Part shown: positions 50,084 to 62,321 of the stretch, piece by piece
Numbering within the stretch: the stretch's first letter is position 1
Layout: the number at the start of each line of letters is the position of its first letter
Assembly (NCBI GenBank): GCA_002964805.2
Contig: PUDQ02000085.1
Span: forward strand, 186,001-250,000
From: Trametes villosa
Taxonomy: Eukaryota; Basidiomycota; Agaricomycetes; Polyporales; Polyporaceae
Direction: 5' to 3'
Length of the DNA stretch: 64,000 nt
Notes under the pieces: generated by a model
Told to the model about the DNA's origin: nothing
The model's database searches: none
Seen by the model: the letters and a program-made list of their open reading frames with translations, nothing else
Made by a program: the position numbers and the translations under genes

Positions 50084-52161
50084 CCAAGCCGTCCGGTCAG
50101 CTTGTATCACCACGGTATCTCTTCTCCATCTATCTGTGTGCTTCCTTGTAATTGTATATGTATCTGGGTGCTGATCTCACACGGGCAGACTGCTTCAAGC
50201 GAATGACTGCAAGATTCCAATCTTCCAGGTGGTCAACACTGAAGAATCAGACGTGTGCACGAAGCCGTTTCGGATCTATCTGGACTCGACGGCCTGTTGC
50301 TACTAGTATCACCGCCGTTATGGCGCATTGAACCTCGCCCTGCTACAGGAGTGCATGCGTCGGAGCCACAGCAGACTGTTCGCACACCCGCGCACGCAGC
50401 TCCTGGGATCCGTCCTCGCCGGGATTCGTGGCGCTTGTGAGCTACGGACAAGCGCGGTTTCCAGGTTCTAGCGCGCACGCTGTTGTTGCTAACTATCACC
50501 CTGCCCGCGCTCAACCTATGTTTCCGTAATACACAGCGTCCATCTCTCACTGTCGACTTCTCTCCGAAGGTCGCCTGTCGGATGCGACAAATCAAGTACG
50601 CGCCAGTGGGTCACACCGCATCTCTTTCAATTTCGCTCTCACCCTTGGCCTCTAGCATCCGTACAACCAGGATCGGATAGAAGCAAGGTGACTTGAGTCA
50701 GGCCGGCACCAGCCTTGACGGCGCCGATGGGGCGACAATTTCAACCTTCGCACTAAGCGACGCCGGAGGCGCAGTGGGTGTGTGAACAGACGTCCAACAG
50801 AATATACCGCAGGTACGTGTAAGAGATCAGATAATTGTACACAATCTCATGGTTGGAACAGCAACGCCGGAACACTCCACACTGCACGCGTGTCCAGGCC
50901 TGTGCGGCACCATGCACAGCGCTCCCGCGAAGCCTCCGAGAAGCAAACTGCATGATTTTCTTCCCAGTCGGCACGCGATTGGGCATTACAAACAGGATAG
51001 CAGGGAATATCTACTCGTGGAATGTTCCGTCTCCGTGAAGTTAGGGCATCATAGAGGGTAAGTGTTGCATACCGAGCGCCTTGCGTACTGTCTGATCGTG
51101 GGTGGCGGACTTCGCGCAGTGACATGTGAACCTCGATGGCACATGGGCCGTCAGGCCTCGAGAGTTGAACGGTGAACGGGGCTGATTGCATCGATCTCCC
51201 GCTCGCGCGGACTCAGCGTTCAGATACCAACAATGTGAGTCCTCTGCAGTTCGCTTGCACGCCATGGAGCCGATCTATCCTCGATGCTTTGGCAGCAGTG
51301 AGGGACGATAGCCCCCAGTGAAAAACCGGATTGACTATATATATCTGACGTCTACGTTGATCTCACGACACTTCTGCGGCGTCAGGCACTGCTTCGAAGT
51401 GGCCCATAGACTCCCGGGCCGTCGCCTATACCTCCTCCGATATGCCAAAACTCCGGAGGACCCTTTTTCTTCGAACGCCGCGGCGTTCCGCTAGTAGGAC
51501 GAACTCCTCAGTCGCTACGCCCGCTGGTAACACGTGGGGCGCAATCGCCATACTGCAAGTCAAGCCATACACATCGGAGAAGATATCACGGGCCCGATGG
51601 TGGGTTGCTCACACATCGCCGTGCTTTGCCCGCGCAAATCGCCCAGTACATCTCAAGAAGTTGCGAAGAATCCGAGCTCGACCACGAGGTTTTGGCGCAA
51701 AACATGCGATTTTGTTGTCCGCTCGGTAACAATTACCGAGAATTGTCATACAACAGGCTTCCGCGGTACACCGGCATGGGGCTTTTCAGAAGACGGTCCG
51801 TGGATGTTCCGGGCCTACCTCTACGCGCACAGAACCATGCGGAGTTTGGGAAGGGCGTTTCGCCAACACCACTTCTCCCGCTCCACGATATCAGAACGGC
51901 AGGCCTCGCAGGCAATGGTCACGTCTTGTCGATAATGGGGTGCTTCTCCGCAGATGGGCGTCGCCTCTCTTTCCTTGATTGCCCAGCGTGCAAGTGCAAG
52001 GCCGCGCCGGTCAGAACGCTGCGCTGCAGGCAGTATCTGATCGAAATGCAAATTTCCCAAGACCTGCGGTCGAAGGCTCGGGCGCCGCATGCAGGTCGGT
52101 TTGCGAGGGTATGTAAAGGACGAGCGGAGGCAGTCTGAACGTTACACCCTCCCCGCCCACC
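50084..52161. other. Intergenic, no gene seen
   Basis: 2.1 kb after the RNA polymerase. A frame at 51605-52138 of 177 codons has no domain, codon-use support or splice sites. The segment may hold decayed sequence. Confidence 0.45.
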
Positions 52162-54413
52162 ATGGACCGCTCCTATCTTCTCGCTGGTCCCCTTATGGTC
52201 GCTGCCCTGGCTTGGTATGTTAAGCAACCTAAGGTACGGCTTCTCTCAGCCACATCTGCGTCTTCGTCGTCTATAACTTCGACGTTCGTAGATCTCGAAG
52301 GATCGTCTGCCTCCAATCATAGACATCCCGGTACGCTTCCTTGACATCGCAGACGACGACCACGCTAACCAGGAGTACACAGCCCGAAGACATCTTCAGT
52401 CGACCACGAGAAGCATACGGAGAGGCTCTCGCGACTTACGGCCCAGTCATAGGCGTGCGCCGCAAGGGCAACGTACGTTCCCTTCTCACCGTCCTCGTAC
52501 GCGACGCCAACTGACGCCCCGAGTAGCTGGAATACATCGTCAACCAAGAATATGCCCGATACGTACTCACCTGCGACCGTCTGTTTAGCTTCGAGCAGGG
52601 CTCAGCTGCTGTGAGTATGTTCCCATGGTTCACGATCGCAGCTCGTTAAAGCTGCGTTCCGCCGTCCAGATCATGAACCTGCAGCCAATCATGGCACTCA
52701 CAGAGGGCACCCTGTTCCGAGACCTGCAAGACTTCGTTCGGGACGGCATCGTTGCGCGCATCGATGAGATCGTGTACAGGAGTACGTCTTTTATCGTCCC
52801 GCATCTCCGCCGGTGTAGGTCTGATCGTGGGATGCGTCAGTCTGGCCCCTGTTCACAAGGGACGCGAAGCACTTCGTCGAACGCGCTGCCGAGGGAATCA
52901 AGACCGGGGAGCACCCCAGCTGCTTCGACCACTTCCGTGGGACCATCGCCGAGACTACGCTAATTCTGCTATTTGGCCAGGTACCGTGCCCCGACATGCT
53001 CGGTGCCCGCGGGGTCGCTAATCGTCATGCCGTACTGCAGGATTATGTAACGCATCGCAACCTGGAGGTCGTGGAAGAGGTGTCGAACGGCATGGCGGAG
53101 CTGACCGGCCAGTATCAGAACTTCTCCCTCATCGGGAAGTACCTCCCCATCCTGTGGATCGTGTATACTTGGTACGCGGCCTTCCAGACTTCCGCGCGAT
53201 AGACGTTTGACTTCTTTGATGCAGGATCAAGGTCATGCTCGTGAGCATTCCCTTCGGCTTCCTGCGCACGTACGGCCCCAAGGTCTGGCGGGACATCGAT
53301 CGGTACCAGAAGATTGCCGCATCAGGGGAGACCGCGCCGAAAGACGAGGTACCTTCGTGGCGTCGCCTTATGTTGTACCGACCGCTTACATATCATATTC
53401 CTCTGCAGCCCCGGAATGTCCTTTATCTTATTGTCAAGACATACACGCCGCAGGACGGCAGCAGAATCGGAATCTTCCGTCGCCTGTACATTGCTATCTT
53501 GCTGCTCTGGTCAGTTGCCCGCTTCTATCAGACACCGCTCCGCTGACCGGCCTTCTTAGTCTGATATTCGCTGCCGTTCACACAACGTGAGTACCGTTCT
53601 GATGATTACGGCGCGCTGCTCATCGTCAATTGCGCACGCAGCACCGTCGTCTCGCAATGGGTGCTGTACCAGCTTGCCGTTCGCCCAGAGTACCTCGGTC
53701 CGCTCCGTGAGGAGCTATCCCGTGTCCTCGAGGAGGACGAGTCGGGGGAGCTGCGCCTCACTGCCGCATCCCTTCGTGAGGCGCGCTTGTGCGACTCATT
53801 CATTCGGGAAGTGATGCGGCTGAAGGGCGACACGATCGCCACGATGCGCTACACGACCTGCGACGTGCCCCTCGGCGATGTGATCATTCCCAAGGGTCAG
53901 TGCCCCCTGTCGCTGCCTCGCCTGCGCCTGCAGATAACTGACAAATGATCGACAGGGCACTTCGTCACGCCCATGGCGACAACCGTGCACGAGAACCCCG
54001 AGGTGTACGGCGAGCACTCGCGCGAGTTCAACGGGTTCCAGTGGGCGGAGCAGAACAAGGAGGCGGTGATGACGGGCCCTGCCCACATCGTCTTCGGACT
54101 GGGTCGCTTTGCGTGCCCAGGACGTGTTCTGGCAATCAACGGTCAGCCGTTTGCTTGACCTGCTATCGCTTAACTCACATCGTGCGCAGAGATCAAACTC
54201 ATCGTGCTCTCGCTCATCGCCCGCGCGACGCCCACACTGCTGGAGGGCAAGTTCGAGGTCTCGGACCCCCTGAACACGGTACGTTCTCTACAGATAGGCA
54301 CGCACCCTAAGAGGCATTGCGGTTGCTCATGCCGTTCTCCGTTGCCATTCCAGGTCACCCAGCCGCCGAAGGGCACGCTTGTCATGGTTCCCCTCGAGAA
54401 ACCCTACCTCTAG
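52162..54413 (+). CDS. Cytochrome P450 monooxygenase
   Basis: Membrane-anchored haem monooxygenase. Fourteen exons: 52162-52233, 52323-52330, 52373-52472, 52527-52610, 52670-52781, 52841-52980, 53041-53171, 53225-53348, 53409-53509, 53560-53586, 53642-53895, 53956-54141, 54190-54278, 54354-54413, giving 495 residues. Motifs: N-terminal anchor YLLAGPLMVAALAWY; EDIFSRPREAYGEAL; the I-helix FAAVHTTTVVSQW; the K-helix E-x-x-R at 356-359 (IREVMRLKG); and the haem loop FGLGRFACPGR with cysteine 438. All key residues are present. The family within the P450s is not assigned. The 8-base second exon gives the residues TSR; the alternative is a slightly different N-terminal join. Substrate unknown and no cluster partners are nearby. 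Confidence 0.9.
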
Positions 54414-55544
54414 TCTATCTCGGCGAAGCTGTCATCTAGGCATCTCACCCCACACGCCCCTGGCCAACTCTACCACCGGCTTCCTTGCTCGCCCGGGCCT
54501 CGAAGGTCTCCCGACACGCTGCGCGGATCTGTGCGCGACCGCTGCCGTCGGGGGCCGCGGCGTCGCGCGCCCCGGATCCCTGCCCTCCCTGTTTACGCAT
54601 GCACGCCCCTCGCAACCTTGTTCCTCAGCATCTTCACGACCCTTCCACGCTCTGTGTTGTACGTATTATAAGCGGCGGCGCCCGCACTGTGTACCCCCCA
54701 TGTAGAATGTGATTCCTCTCTGCCCGGCGGCGTCTTCGTGTGCAGCTCCTTCTCGAGTGCGACGCCTGGGCTTCCGCCCGAGCACGCCGGGGCCGTGGTG
54801 CTTCGGGCTTCGGGGCAGGCGATCCAACTTCCTCGGCGAACCTATGCAACCTTGAGCTTAGTAGGCTGCCTACCGTGGATGGCGATGGAGGGCGGTGAGT
54901 CTATGGCAGTGTACTTGGCCGCACAAGATCGTGCAGGTCCACTACCTTCGTTCGCGCCGCCACGGGGTTTTGACTTCAGATCACCCCAGATCCTGGGCGG
55001 TGCGCGACGTGCATGGCCGGCGGCCTTGTCTTTGCTTCTGCATGATAACAGGAATGAACCTGCTACAAGGGAGGAGACCGGCTTGGCAACCCGGCCCAAG
55101 CTAGGCTCTCGCCCCTTCGATGAGCGCACAGGCGTTCTCAGCACGTAAATTAACAAGATCCTACGACTAGTCCGGGGCGATAGTTACACAGCAAGGAGCG
55201 TGGTGCGGGGCATCCGTATAATATAGCACAGTGAGCGGGCACAAAGCAGCGGTCGTAAGAGGGGGTCAGTGATGGTGGTAGTGGTGGTGGTCTAGGAGTG
55301 ACAGTAGCATTCGTGCATGTGGAGAGTAACTGGTAAGGATTGAACGAGGGAGGGCAGCCCGGCCCTTGTGAGCAGGGAGTATGTATGTACGTACAGGTAT
55401 CATATTTCCGGCGGATATCCCGAACCAAAGGCCCTAGTATGAAGCATGAAAGAGAAGGAGAGAGCGAGCACGCACAGCAACAGCGAGTATTAGATCTGAC
55501 AGCAGGAGCGGACGAGGACGCGGACGTGAACGCGGAGGGCCGCT
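54414..55544. other. Convergent intergenic region
   Basis: Between the P450 (+) and CorA-type (-) 3' ends. A short GGT-rich run occurs near 55268-55292. No gene seen. Confidence 0.4.
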
Positions 55545-58238
55545 TCATGCCCGCTTCATGCGGAAGCCCTTCTTGATGCGGTGGCGCTTGAGCCGCTTGC
55601 TCAGGTAGTGCACCATGCCCTTGAGCTCGTTCCACATGAATATGACCACGACGACGACCATCACGGGCATCGCGATCTCCCAGAACCTGGTGCGCACGCA
55701 TCATCAGCATAGGCACTCCAGCCTCGCGCATAACACAAGGGGACGTACAGAGCGTCGGAATGTTGCTGCACGGACGGCATCGTGTTGAAGTTCATTCCCT
55801 GCAAGCGGCGTGAACACACATTTCGGGACGAAGCCGCCATCGATGGACGATGGGCGCGCGACAGCAAAAATACGTACAAAGTACCCCGTGAGCAGCGTCA
55901 GCGGCAGGAAGATAATCGTCGCGAGCGTGAGCTGGCGCCTAGAATGAGTGAAAATCGCCAGTTAGCCGCGGGTCTTCTCGAATTCGTGCGGGACAGGTGC
56001 CGGGCGCGGAGGGCCGCACGCCGCAGAGCGCGGGGCACAGGACGCAAGACGGTAATTCCGCTGCGCCTGGCGAGCCAACTCGTCGGGCGCGACTAAAAAA
56101 GAGGGTGCGAGCAGGACGGGCCTCGGTAAGGGACACTCACATCGTCTCGTTCATATCATAGGACGCCATCTGCAGGAATACAAATGCGTGAGTCGCGGAG
56201 GACGTCAAGGGCTGCTAGCCGGCGGGGCAGCGGCAGGACCTGGGAGCGGACGTACGTTGAACGTGTAGTTGATCAGGTTCTCCGTGATCCCCGCGATCAT
56301 GTCGAGGCTCGTCAGAATGTACTCCATGTGGTCGTGCACGTCCGCCTGCAGCACCGAAGCCGGAGGAGAGCCGTACACCCGTATTGCATCCACATCCATG
56401 CCGAGGCGCGCTGGTCAGAATTTGACATGGGGAAAAGCACCGAGCGTACGTACGAGGTAGATCTTCGCCTTGTGGCTCATGTAGCCCTCCACCTTCGCGC
56501 TCAGGTCGGGGTTCTCCTTTAGCGCGATAACGCGGTCGACGTCGTACCGCCGCAGGCCGTAGATCACGGTCTTGATCGGCTCGAGGGTGCGCTTGTGCAG
56601 GATGAGGTCGCCTTGCAGGATGTGCACTGCGCGCCATGCATGTCAGCATCTGCCACATCTCGGGCTCTGGGTATGCTGCACTCACATCGCCGCACCGTCC
56701 GCATGCTGGGCTTCAGCAGCACTTGCTGCTCGATTTTCAGGATCCTGTGCTGGTACTCGTCGACGACTTCCAGTGCTTGATCCACAACTGCATCGCGACC
56801 TCATGAGCTCTGTGAGACAAGTGCGCAATGACTCGAGGACTAACCTAGGTCGATCAGCGACTGCACCAACAACGACGGGTCCGCGGTGGTACGCAGACCA
56901 GTGTCGCGCTGCCTTAACCGCTCGGTGATCGGCGCGGTGAAGTTCAGAGTGTTATCTACAGACAACAGGTCAGTCGCTACTCTCGTACTCTTGAAAACGC
57001 GCGCATGCACTCACCTTTGTGCATCGAGACGACCGTCCCGTCGCGCAACAGGAAAATGCAGATTGGAGCGATCCTGACGTTCACGCGGTCGCCGCGCTTC
57101 AGCTCGCGCAGGAGCTTGCGGTTGCGCGCGTCCTTGTTCGCCTTCGCCTCCTCCTCGATGCCCGCGAAGCGGCTCAGGTTCTGCTCCGAGGGCGGGCTCT
57201 CGACGTCCCCGCGCCCGAAGCGGTTGCGGAGCGTCCCGCCGCGCTTCGTCGAGAAGCGCGACGCGTTCGCGCTCCCGTACATCGTGCGCTCGTCGTCCGC
57301 GTCCGCCTCGGCCGCCTTGCCCGTTTTCCCGAACTGGAACTCGGAGTCCTCTTCTTCGTCACTGTCCTCGATGTTGGTGGGCGACTCAGATCGCGGGAGG
57401 TGCGAGATGTTCGGGACGCCGGTGTCATCGTCGCCGGTGAGCGAGTGGCAGAGGACGCGGAGGAATAGGTGTTGCGGGTAGTAGTCGGCCTTTGAGCGCG
57501 CGTGCCCGCGCTGGTGGAGCACGTCCTCGAGCGCGAGGGGGTGCATGTCTGCGCAATGGAGCTGAGCACCGCGCGCGCTCTCACATTGACAAGGATAGAC
57601 GCAAGCGCGCACGCACCATACTTGAGCGCCAACGCGCTGACGACATCCCAGCTGATCCCGCCCACGTTGATCCAGCGCACCTTCGTCCACGGCTCGCGGC
57701 GGCTCGCGTTGCTGTCCGCGAGGAAGCGGATGAACTCGGCGTTCGTCATCCGCCCGAAGCTCGCGCGCATCGTCGAGTAGTCGTTCACCTCGATGAGGCA
57801 CTGCTCGCGGATGTGGCCGTAGTTGAGGAACGCGGACGCGCGGCGCGGGTCCACGCCGGGCTCTGCGCCGATGCCGCGGCGGGTCATCAGCGAGGACGTG
57901 CGGCGCATCGCCATCACCTTCCGGACGGTGGAACGGAAGCGCTCCGTGGGCGTGATGAACGATGGACGTTGTGCGCTGGTGATAGCGGGGGGCAGCGCGG
58001 GCGCCGTGCCCAGTACTGGAGAGAGGCCATTGCGCTCGCGCGAATTCCGGGGAGCCTGCGAGTCGGTGTGGATGAGCGCGGGCGAGGACTGGATATCTTC
58101 ATTTGAGACGCGGGTGTGCGGCGCTGGCAGTTTGTCCGCAGTTGGGCCTTCGAAAACTGGTGAGGTCGCGAGCTCATCCTCCAGATCGGGTGTGAGCGAG
58201 CGGCCGTCCGAGTCGCTGAAGCTGTTCTCGCGCGGCAT
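55545..58238 (-). CDS. CorA-family Mg2+ transporter, MNR2/ALR type
   Basis: Divalent-cation channel of the CorA superfamily. Ten exons on the minus strand: 58238-57617, 57548-57015, 56955-56845, 56787-56686, 56626-56454, 56345-56256, 56169-56141, 55938-55878, 55798-55749, 55686-55545, giving 637 residues. A ~210-residue Ser/Thr-rich N-terminus precedes the cytosolic CorA domain (DMHPLALEDVLHQRGHARSK) with an acidic insert (SDEEEDSEFQFG). A long helix follows (VVDQALEVVDEYQHRILKIE; ILQGDLILHKRTLEPIK). Two C-terminal helices frame the signature GMN (575-577): ATIIFLPLTLLTGYFGMNF, then WEIAMPVMVVVVVIFMW. The long N-terminus and basic tail fit the fungal vacuolar Mnr2 branch; plasma-membrane Alr is the alternative. 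Confidence 0.93.
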
Positions 58239-60406
58239 GGCGTCCTATGTCGTCGCTGAACTTTTGGTCGTCGTGGTCGTAGCTGCGAGGCGGAGATGGG
58301 GGTGAGAGGGAGAGGAGGTGGAGGGGAAGAGAGAGATGCGGGGTGATGGAGACGTCGCCATCGTGTTCTTACTTTGACGGGCGCGTAAACCGCGTTCCTT
58401 GCCTCCTCCTAATTTGGTTACCGACGTGCCCACAATATCCGGTGTCGTATCGGCCCTTGTTCCACCATCTCTTCCTCGGTGACCAATATCCTCCGTTTGA
58501 CCTGCAAATACTTGGGCTGCATAGTACTATGGGTGCTCTGCTCTAATATCTACTCGGTACATGACTCTGCGCAGTAAGTTCGACTAGATTCTTCCGGTAG
58601 TGAAGGACGGCGAAGATCCGCCGCCACTAGCTCGTGCTCGTTGGAGCTCCGGGCAAAGGGCCCCTAAACACGTTGCGATTGCACAAAGGTACCGGCCTCC
58701 GCGCGTCGGTGCAATCAATTACACTTGGTTGACCAGGGCCGACCTAGATCACTCTCAGCTTCAAGGCCTCCCCAGGACGTCGCCGTTTATCTCGGATCCA
58801 CGCCTATATGGGAATCGGTGGGTCGCTCACGTTGTAATCAGTGGCGAAACTCACATCAATATGCAGGCCGTCGCGACTGTGTGCCACAGCAAGGATGGTA
58901 GGGACAGCGGTCTATGTATCGACGTCGCAGACTGGCCATCGGACAGCCCCAGCACTGCATCGGGGAACGTTGAAAGTTGCGGTACATTTGTCTGATGCAG
59001 CACTGGATGACCTAGCCTACCAAGAGGGGCGCATCATTCCGTCTGGAGCCGTCATTATGCGACCCGTTGAAGACCGGGTTTTCTGAAGTGAGTCCTATAG
59101 AAACCGCGAGGGTTTCAACGACCCGCTGTGTGCCCGGTTGGGCGGGAAACTATCCGTATGAGCCCTGCGATAGCCAAGGGCTGCCACCGGGGTTGTGCAT
59201 AGAGATGGGGACACAGGGATACGTTTTGGGTGTGTGGTCAATTCCCATGCCTCCCGAAAATCACCACTAGATCGCAGTACGCATATGTCTTTTTCGGTAT
59301 CCTACCCCTTTCGGAGGTACGAGGAGGACAAGCCCGCACAAACCCCGGGTTCAAGGTAGAACGGAACCAGCGGGAGACATGGCAGGCCTCAGTAGAGCAC
59401 GCCCACAGGCGCACATAAGCTCAAACAAGAGGATGATCGCCAAGACGTGCGTCGACGAGGACGCGCTCGGCAGCCAAGTCCATCCCCCAGACGCGTCCCG
59501 GACGTGATCGCGTACGCACGTGACCGCGTTGCACTCGGCGCAACGCCTGCCTCCAGCTGTGCCCGTCGCCATCAGCTTCTTTCCCGAGTCCGAGAGCTGG
59601 CGGAGGTGGCATGGGAATATTGTCGTCGAGGGAGGGAACGATGATACTTGTTTTGCGACAGCGGCGAGGGGGATGATATGTGCACGCGGGTGACCGAAGT
59701 CGCCGCACTACACAGCGCTATTCCGGGTCATGAACTTGCTGCACTCGTTGACGGGGATTGATGAGGCATTACACAGCTACGTCTGTTCGGACTACTGACA
59801 TTGACAGCGTTAACGGAGGAGAACCACACTCGGACAGATCCCCACCAGACCTCTACCAGCAGCGACGTCGATTCCACCGGGTAGGCCGACTAGTCCTCAA
59901 GGTCTCAGCTACGTGCCTACTTCCTGCTTGCATACTCGGGGCCCGGACTCTTCGCACAACCAGTGCCCTCTTCTCCTGATCGTCCCGCGACGGACTCAAT
60001 AGAACCGGGCTCCCTCGAGCGACAATCGTTGATGTCTTCGCGTCGGGGCGATCTGACAGCACTCAATCACGCCCTCCTGTCCGCAGACCCGCCCCTCGAC
60101 GACCCGGCCAGCAACTCCCCACCGCCCCATCCCTCGCGGCCCGCCGTGGGACAGTCAAAATCGCTAACCTATTGCATCCGCCGATGCTGGGACGCGGGGG
60201 CGCCTGCGCGGGGCATGGGCACGTCCCTGCACCCCTGCGTCCCAGGGCTTGTTCTCTTTCATCTTTCCACCGTCCCGGCGTGCTGAGTTCGCTCTGTTCG
60301 CTCGCTCTGTACTGGGTCCTGCAGCTTTCTCTCCGGCTGGCCCGCCCTCTTCTGACGCATCCGCGCGTGCATGCATGTCAGGCCGGTCCGACGACGCATC
60401 TGCGCC
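58239..60406. other. Intergenic, no gene seen
   Basis: 2.2 kb between divergent genes. Frames at 58600-58995 and 59963-60286 show no domain or supportable splice structure. Confidence 0.45.
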
Positions 60407-61965
60407 ATGCCGCCCCGCTCCCTCTGCTTTCACCGCTCCCTCGCCTCCTTCACCTCCCGCACGCTCCTCCTGCTTATCCATCTCCTGCTCTTTCTTCTCC
60501 CCTTGCTTGGCTGCGGTTCAGCCGCCGCACGCCGCATGAACTACACGATCGACGACGAGCTCGGCGACAGTGCCTCGGGCCTGACGCTCACCTACGCCCC
60601 CGCCGCGGCGTGGACGCAAGGTGGGACGCCAGGCGTAGACGGCCTGCAGGCGTTCGACGGGACGTGGCACGCTCCAACGTTTGACCCTGACGACGCGCAG
60701 CCGCGCACCGTCAGCGCGACGTTCGAGGGGAGCGCCGTGTATGTGTACCACATCCTCGCGAACGCCGCCGCGCCCGGCTCGGCGAGCCTTGGATTCTTCC
60801 TCGACGACGAGCCTGTGGGCTCGTTCGTATACGAGTCGGACGGGAGTGGGGATGTGGCGTATAACGTGCCGGTGTACGCGAACGACACGATGCTGCACGG
60901 GAACCATACGATCCGGGTGGAGACGACGGGTCCTGCCACCGCCGACGTATTGTTCGACTACATCGTGTACACCGCCGGAGACGGGATGAGAGGCGGAGGA
61001 GGAAGGTGGCACGGGGGAGACCACGATGACCACGACGACGGCTCCAGCTCCGACTCTAGCGACAGCAGCCCCGACTCTTCCACCTCCAACTCTACCCTCA
61101 GCGACAATTCAAACCCGACGTCCAGCACATCCGCAACGCCTACATCCGAGTCCGACACCGACGGCGGGTCCAACCACAACTTCCGCGGAGGCGGTGGCGG
61201 GAACGGCGACGGAGGCCACCACCCGAACGGGCACGGGGACAGCACGGCGGGCGTCATCGTCGGCGGGACGATCGGCGGCGTCGCGCTGCTCGCCATCATC
61301 GTCGGCACCTTCATCTTCTTCCACCGGCGGTCGCGCCGGACGCGCCCCGCGCCCGAGGACGACGAGAAGCGGCTGCGCGGAACCGGGAGTGGCAACGGCG
61401 GGGCTGCTGCTCATCACGAGGAGAGCTTGCGAGGAACGGCGACGGAGATGGCGGTCGCGAGTGTGCGGTCTTCTGCCCCTTCTGTCTCCCACATGCGGGA
61501 CGCGGACGGGTATACCCACGCACCCTCCGCAGGGACGGACGTATTGTCCGACGGTAAGCGGTGCCCGGAAGGTCCTTCGATCATCGCTGACCTCGGTGAC
61601 ATGCAGTTTCGAGCCCCTCTGCACCCATGAGGACGCCCGTGTCCTCGTCGACGGCGTACACGCCTGCAGTAGTGTCTGCAAAGCGTGCGCAGCGCCAGGC
61701 GGAGATCGCGTACCAGATCAAGATGCTCGAGGCGCAGATGAGCCTGCTCCAAGCCGAACCTGAGCCCGAATCCGATGGCGACTCGAAGTCCCGCATCGAG
61801 GCAGCGCCGAGCACCACGGGCACGGTGCAGGAGAGGGTGATGCAGGACGAGATACAGCTCCTGCGAGACGAGGTCGCGAGTTTGCGCACGCGGTGGGAGC
61901 TGGAGCAGAGGATGGGGGAGCGTCCGGCGAGCGAAGCACCGCCACGGTACTCGAACGGTGATTGA
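60407..61965 (+). CDS. Single-pass surface protein with Ser-rich stalk
   Basis: Two exons, 60407-61553 and 61607-61965, giving 501 residues. A signal peptide (TLLLLIHLLLFLLPLLGCGS) is followed by an ectodomain of about 190 residues (YTIDDELGDSASGLTLTY; SATFEGSAVYVYHILAN), probably a beta-sandwich. A Ser/Asp/Asn- and Gly/His-rich stalk, a membrane helix (AGVIVGGTIGGVALLAIIVG) and a basic stop (FHRRSRRTR) follow. The cytosolic tail ends in a coiled coil (QIKMLEAQMSLLQAE; EIQLLRDEVASLRTRWELEQ). This is the layout of a large basidiomycete family of unknown function. The second exon starts after atgcag at 61607; read without splicing, the frame stops at 61630. Confidence 0.85.
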
Positions 61966-62321
61966 AGATTTGCAGGAGATTGTTGGAAGGCGGCTGAGCT
62001 CAAGATGAGTTGGGGGACGTGGCCGCGATGTATTCCTTCCTTTGTATTGTGTTGTTTCTGTGATGCTGGATGTCAGGACTGCACTCTGTACCCGCTTTGC
62101 GCTCACCTCTTTCTCTACTTGCTCTCGACTCCGCACGTACTCGTAAATACAGTCTATCCGAGCTAGAACCGCGCATGTATCGAAGAAGTATATCTTATTC
62201 CTCCCTCGTGTCGAGTTCGATGGTTGTTGTGGGTCGATGCTGAATTTGTCTGCGGTAAGATCGCGAATGTCATAGAAGTAGCATGCGAGACGAATACTTG
62301 CCTGAACAGAAATATCAGGCA
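61966..62321. other. Convergent intergenic region
   Basis: 356 bases, AT-rich, between two 3' ends. No gene. Confidence 0.4.

Noticed and set aside
51605..52138. 177-codon frame upstream of the P450
   Set aside because: No recognisable domain, no splice sites, not conserved with anything known to me.
58600..58995. 131-codon frame in the gap after the CorA-type gene
   Set aside because: No domain and no supporting splice or promoter context.
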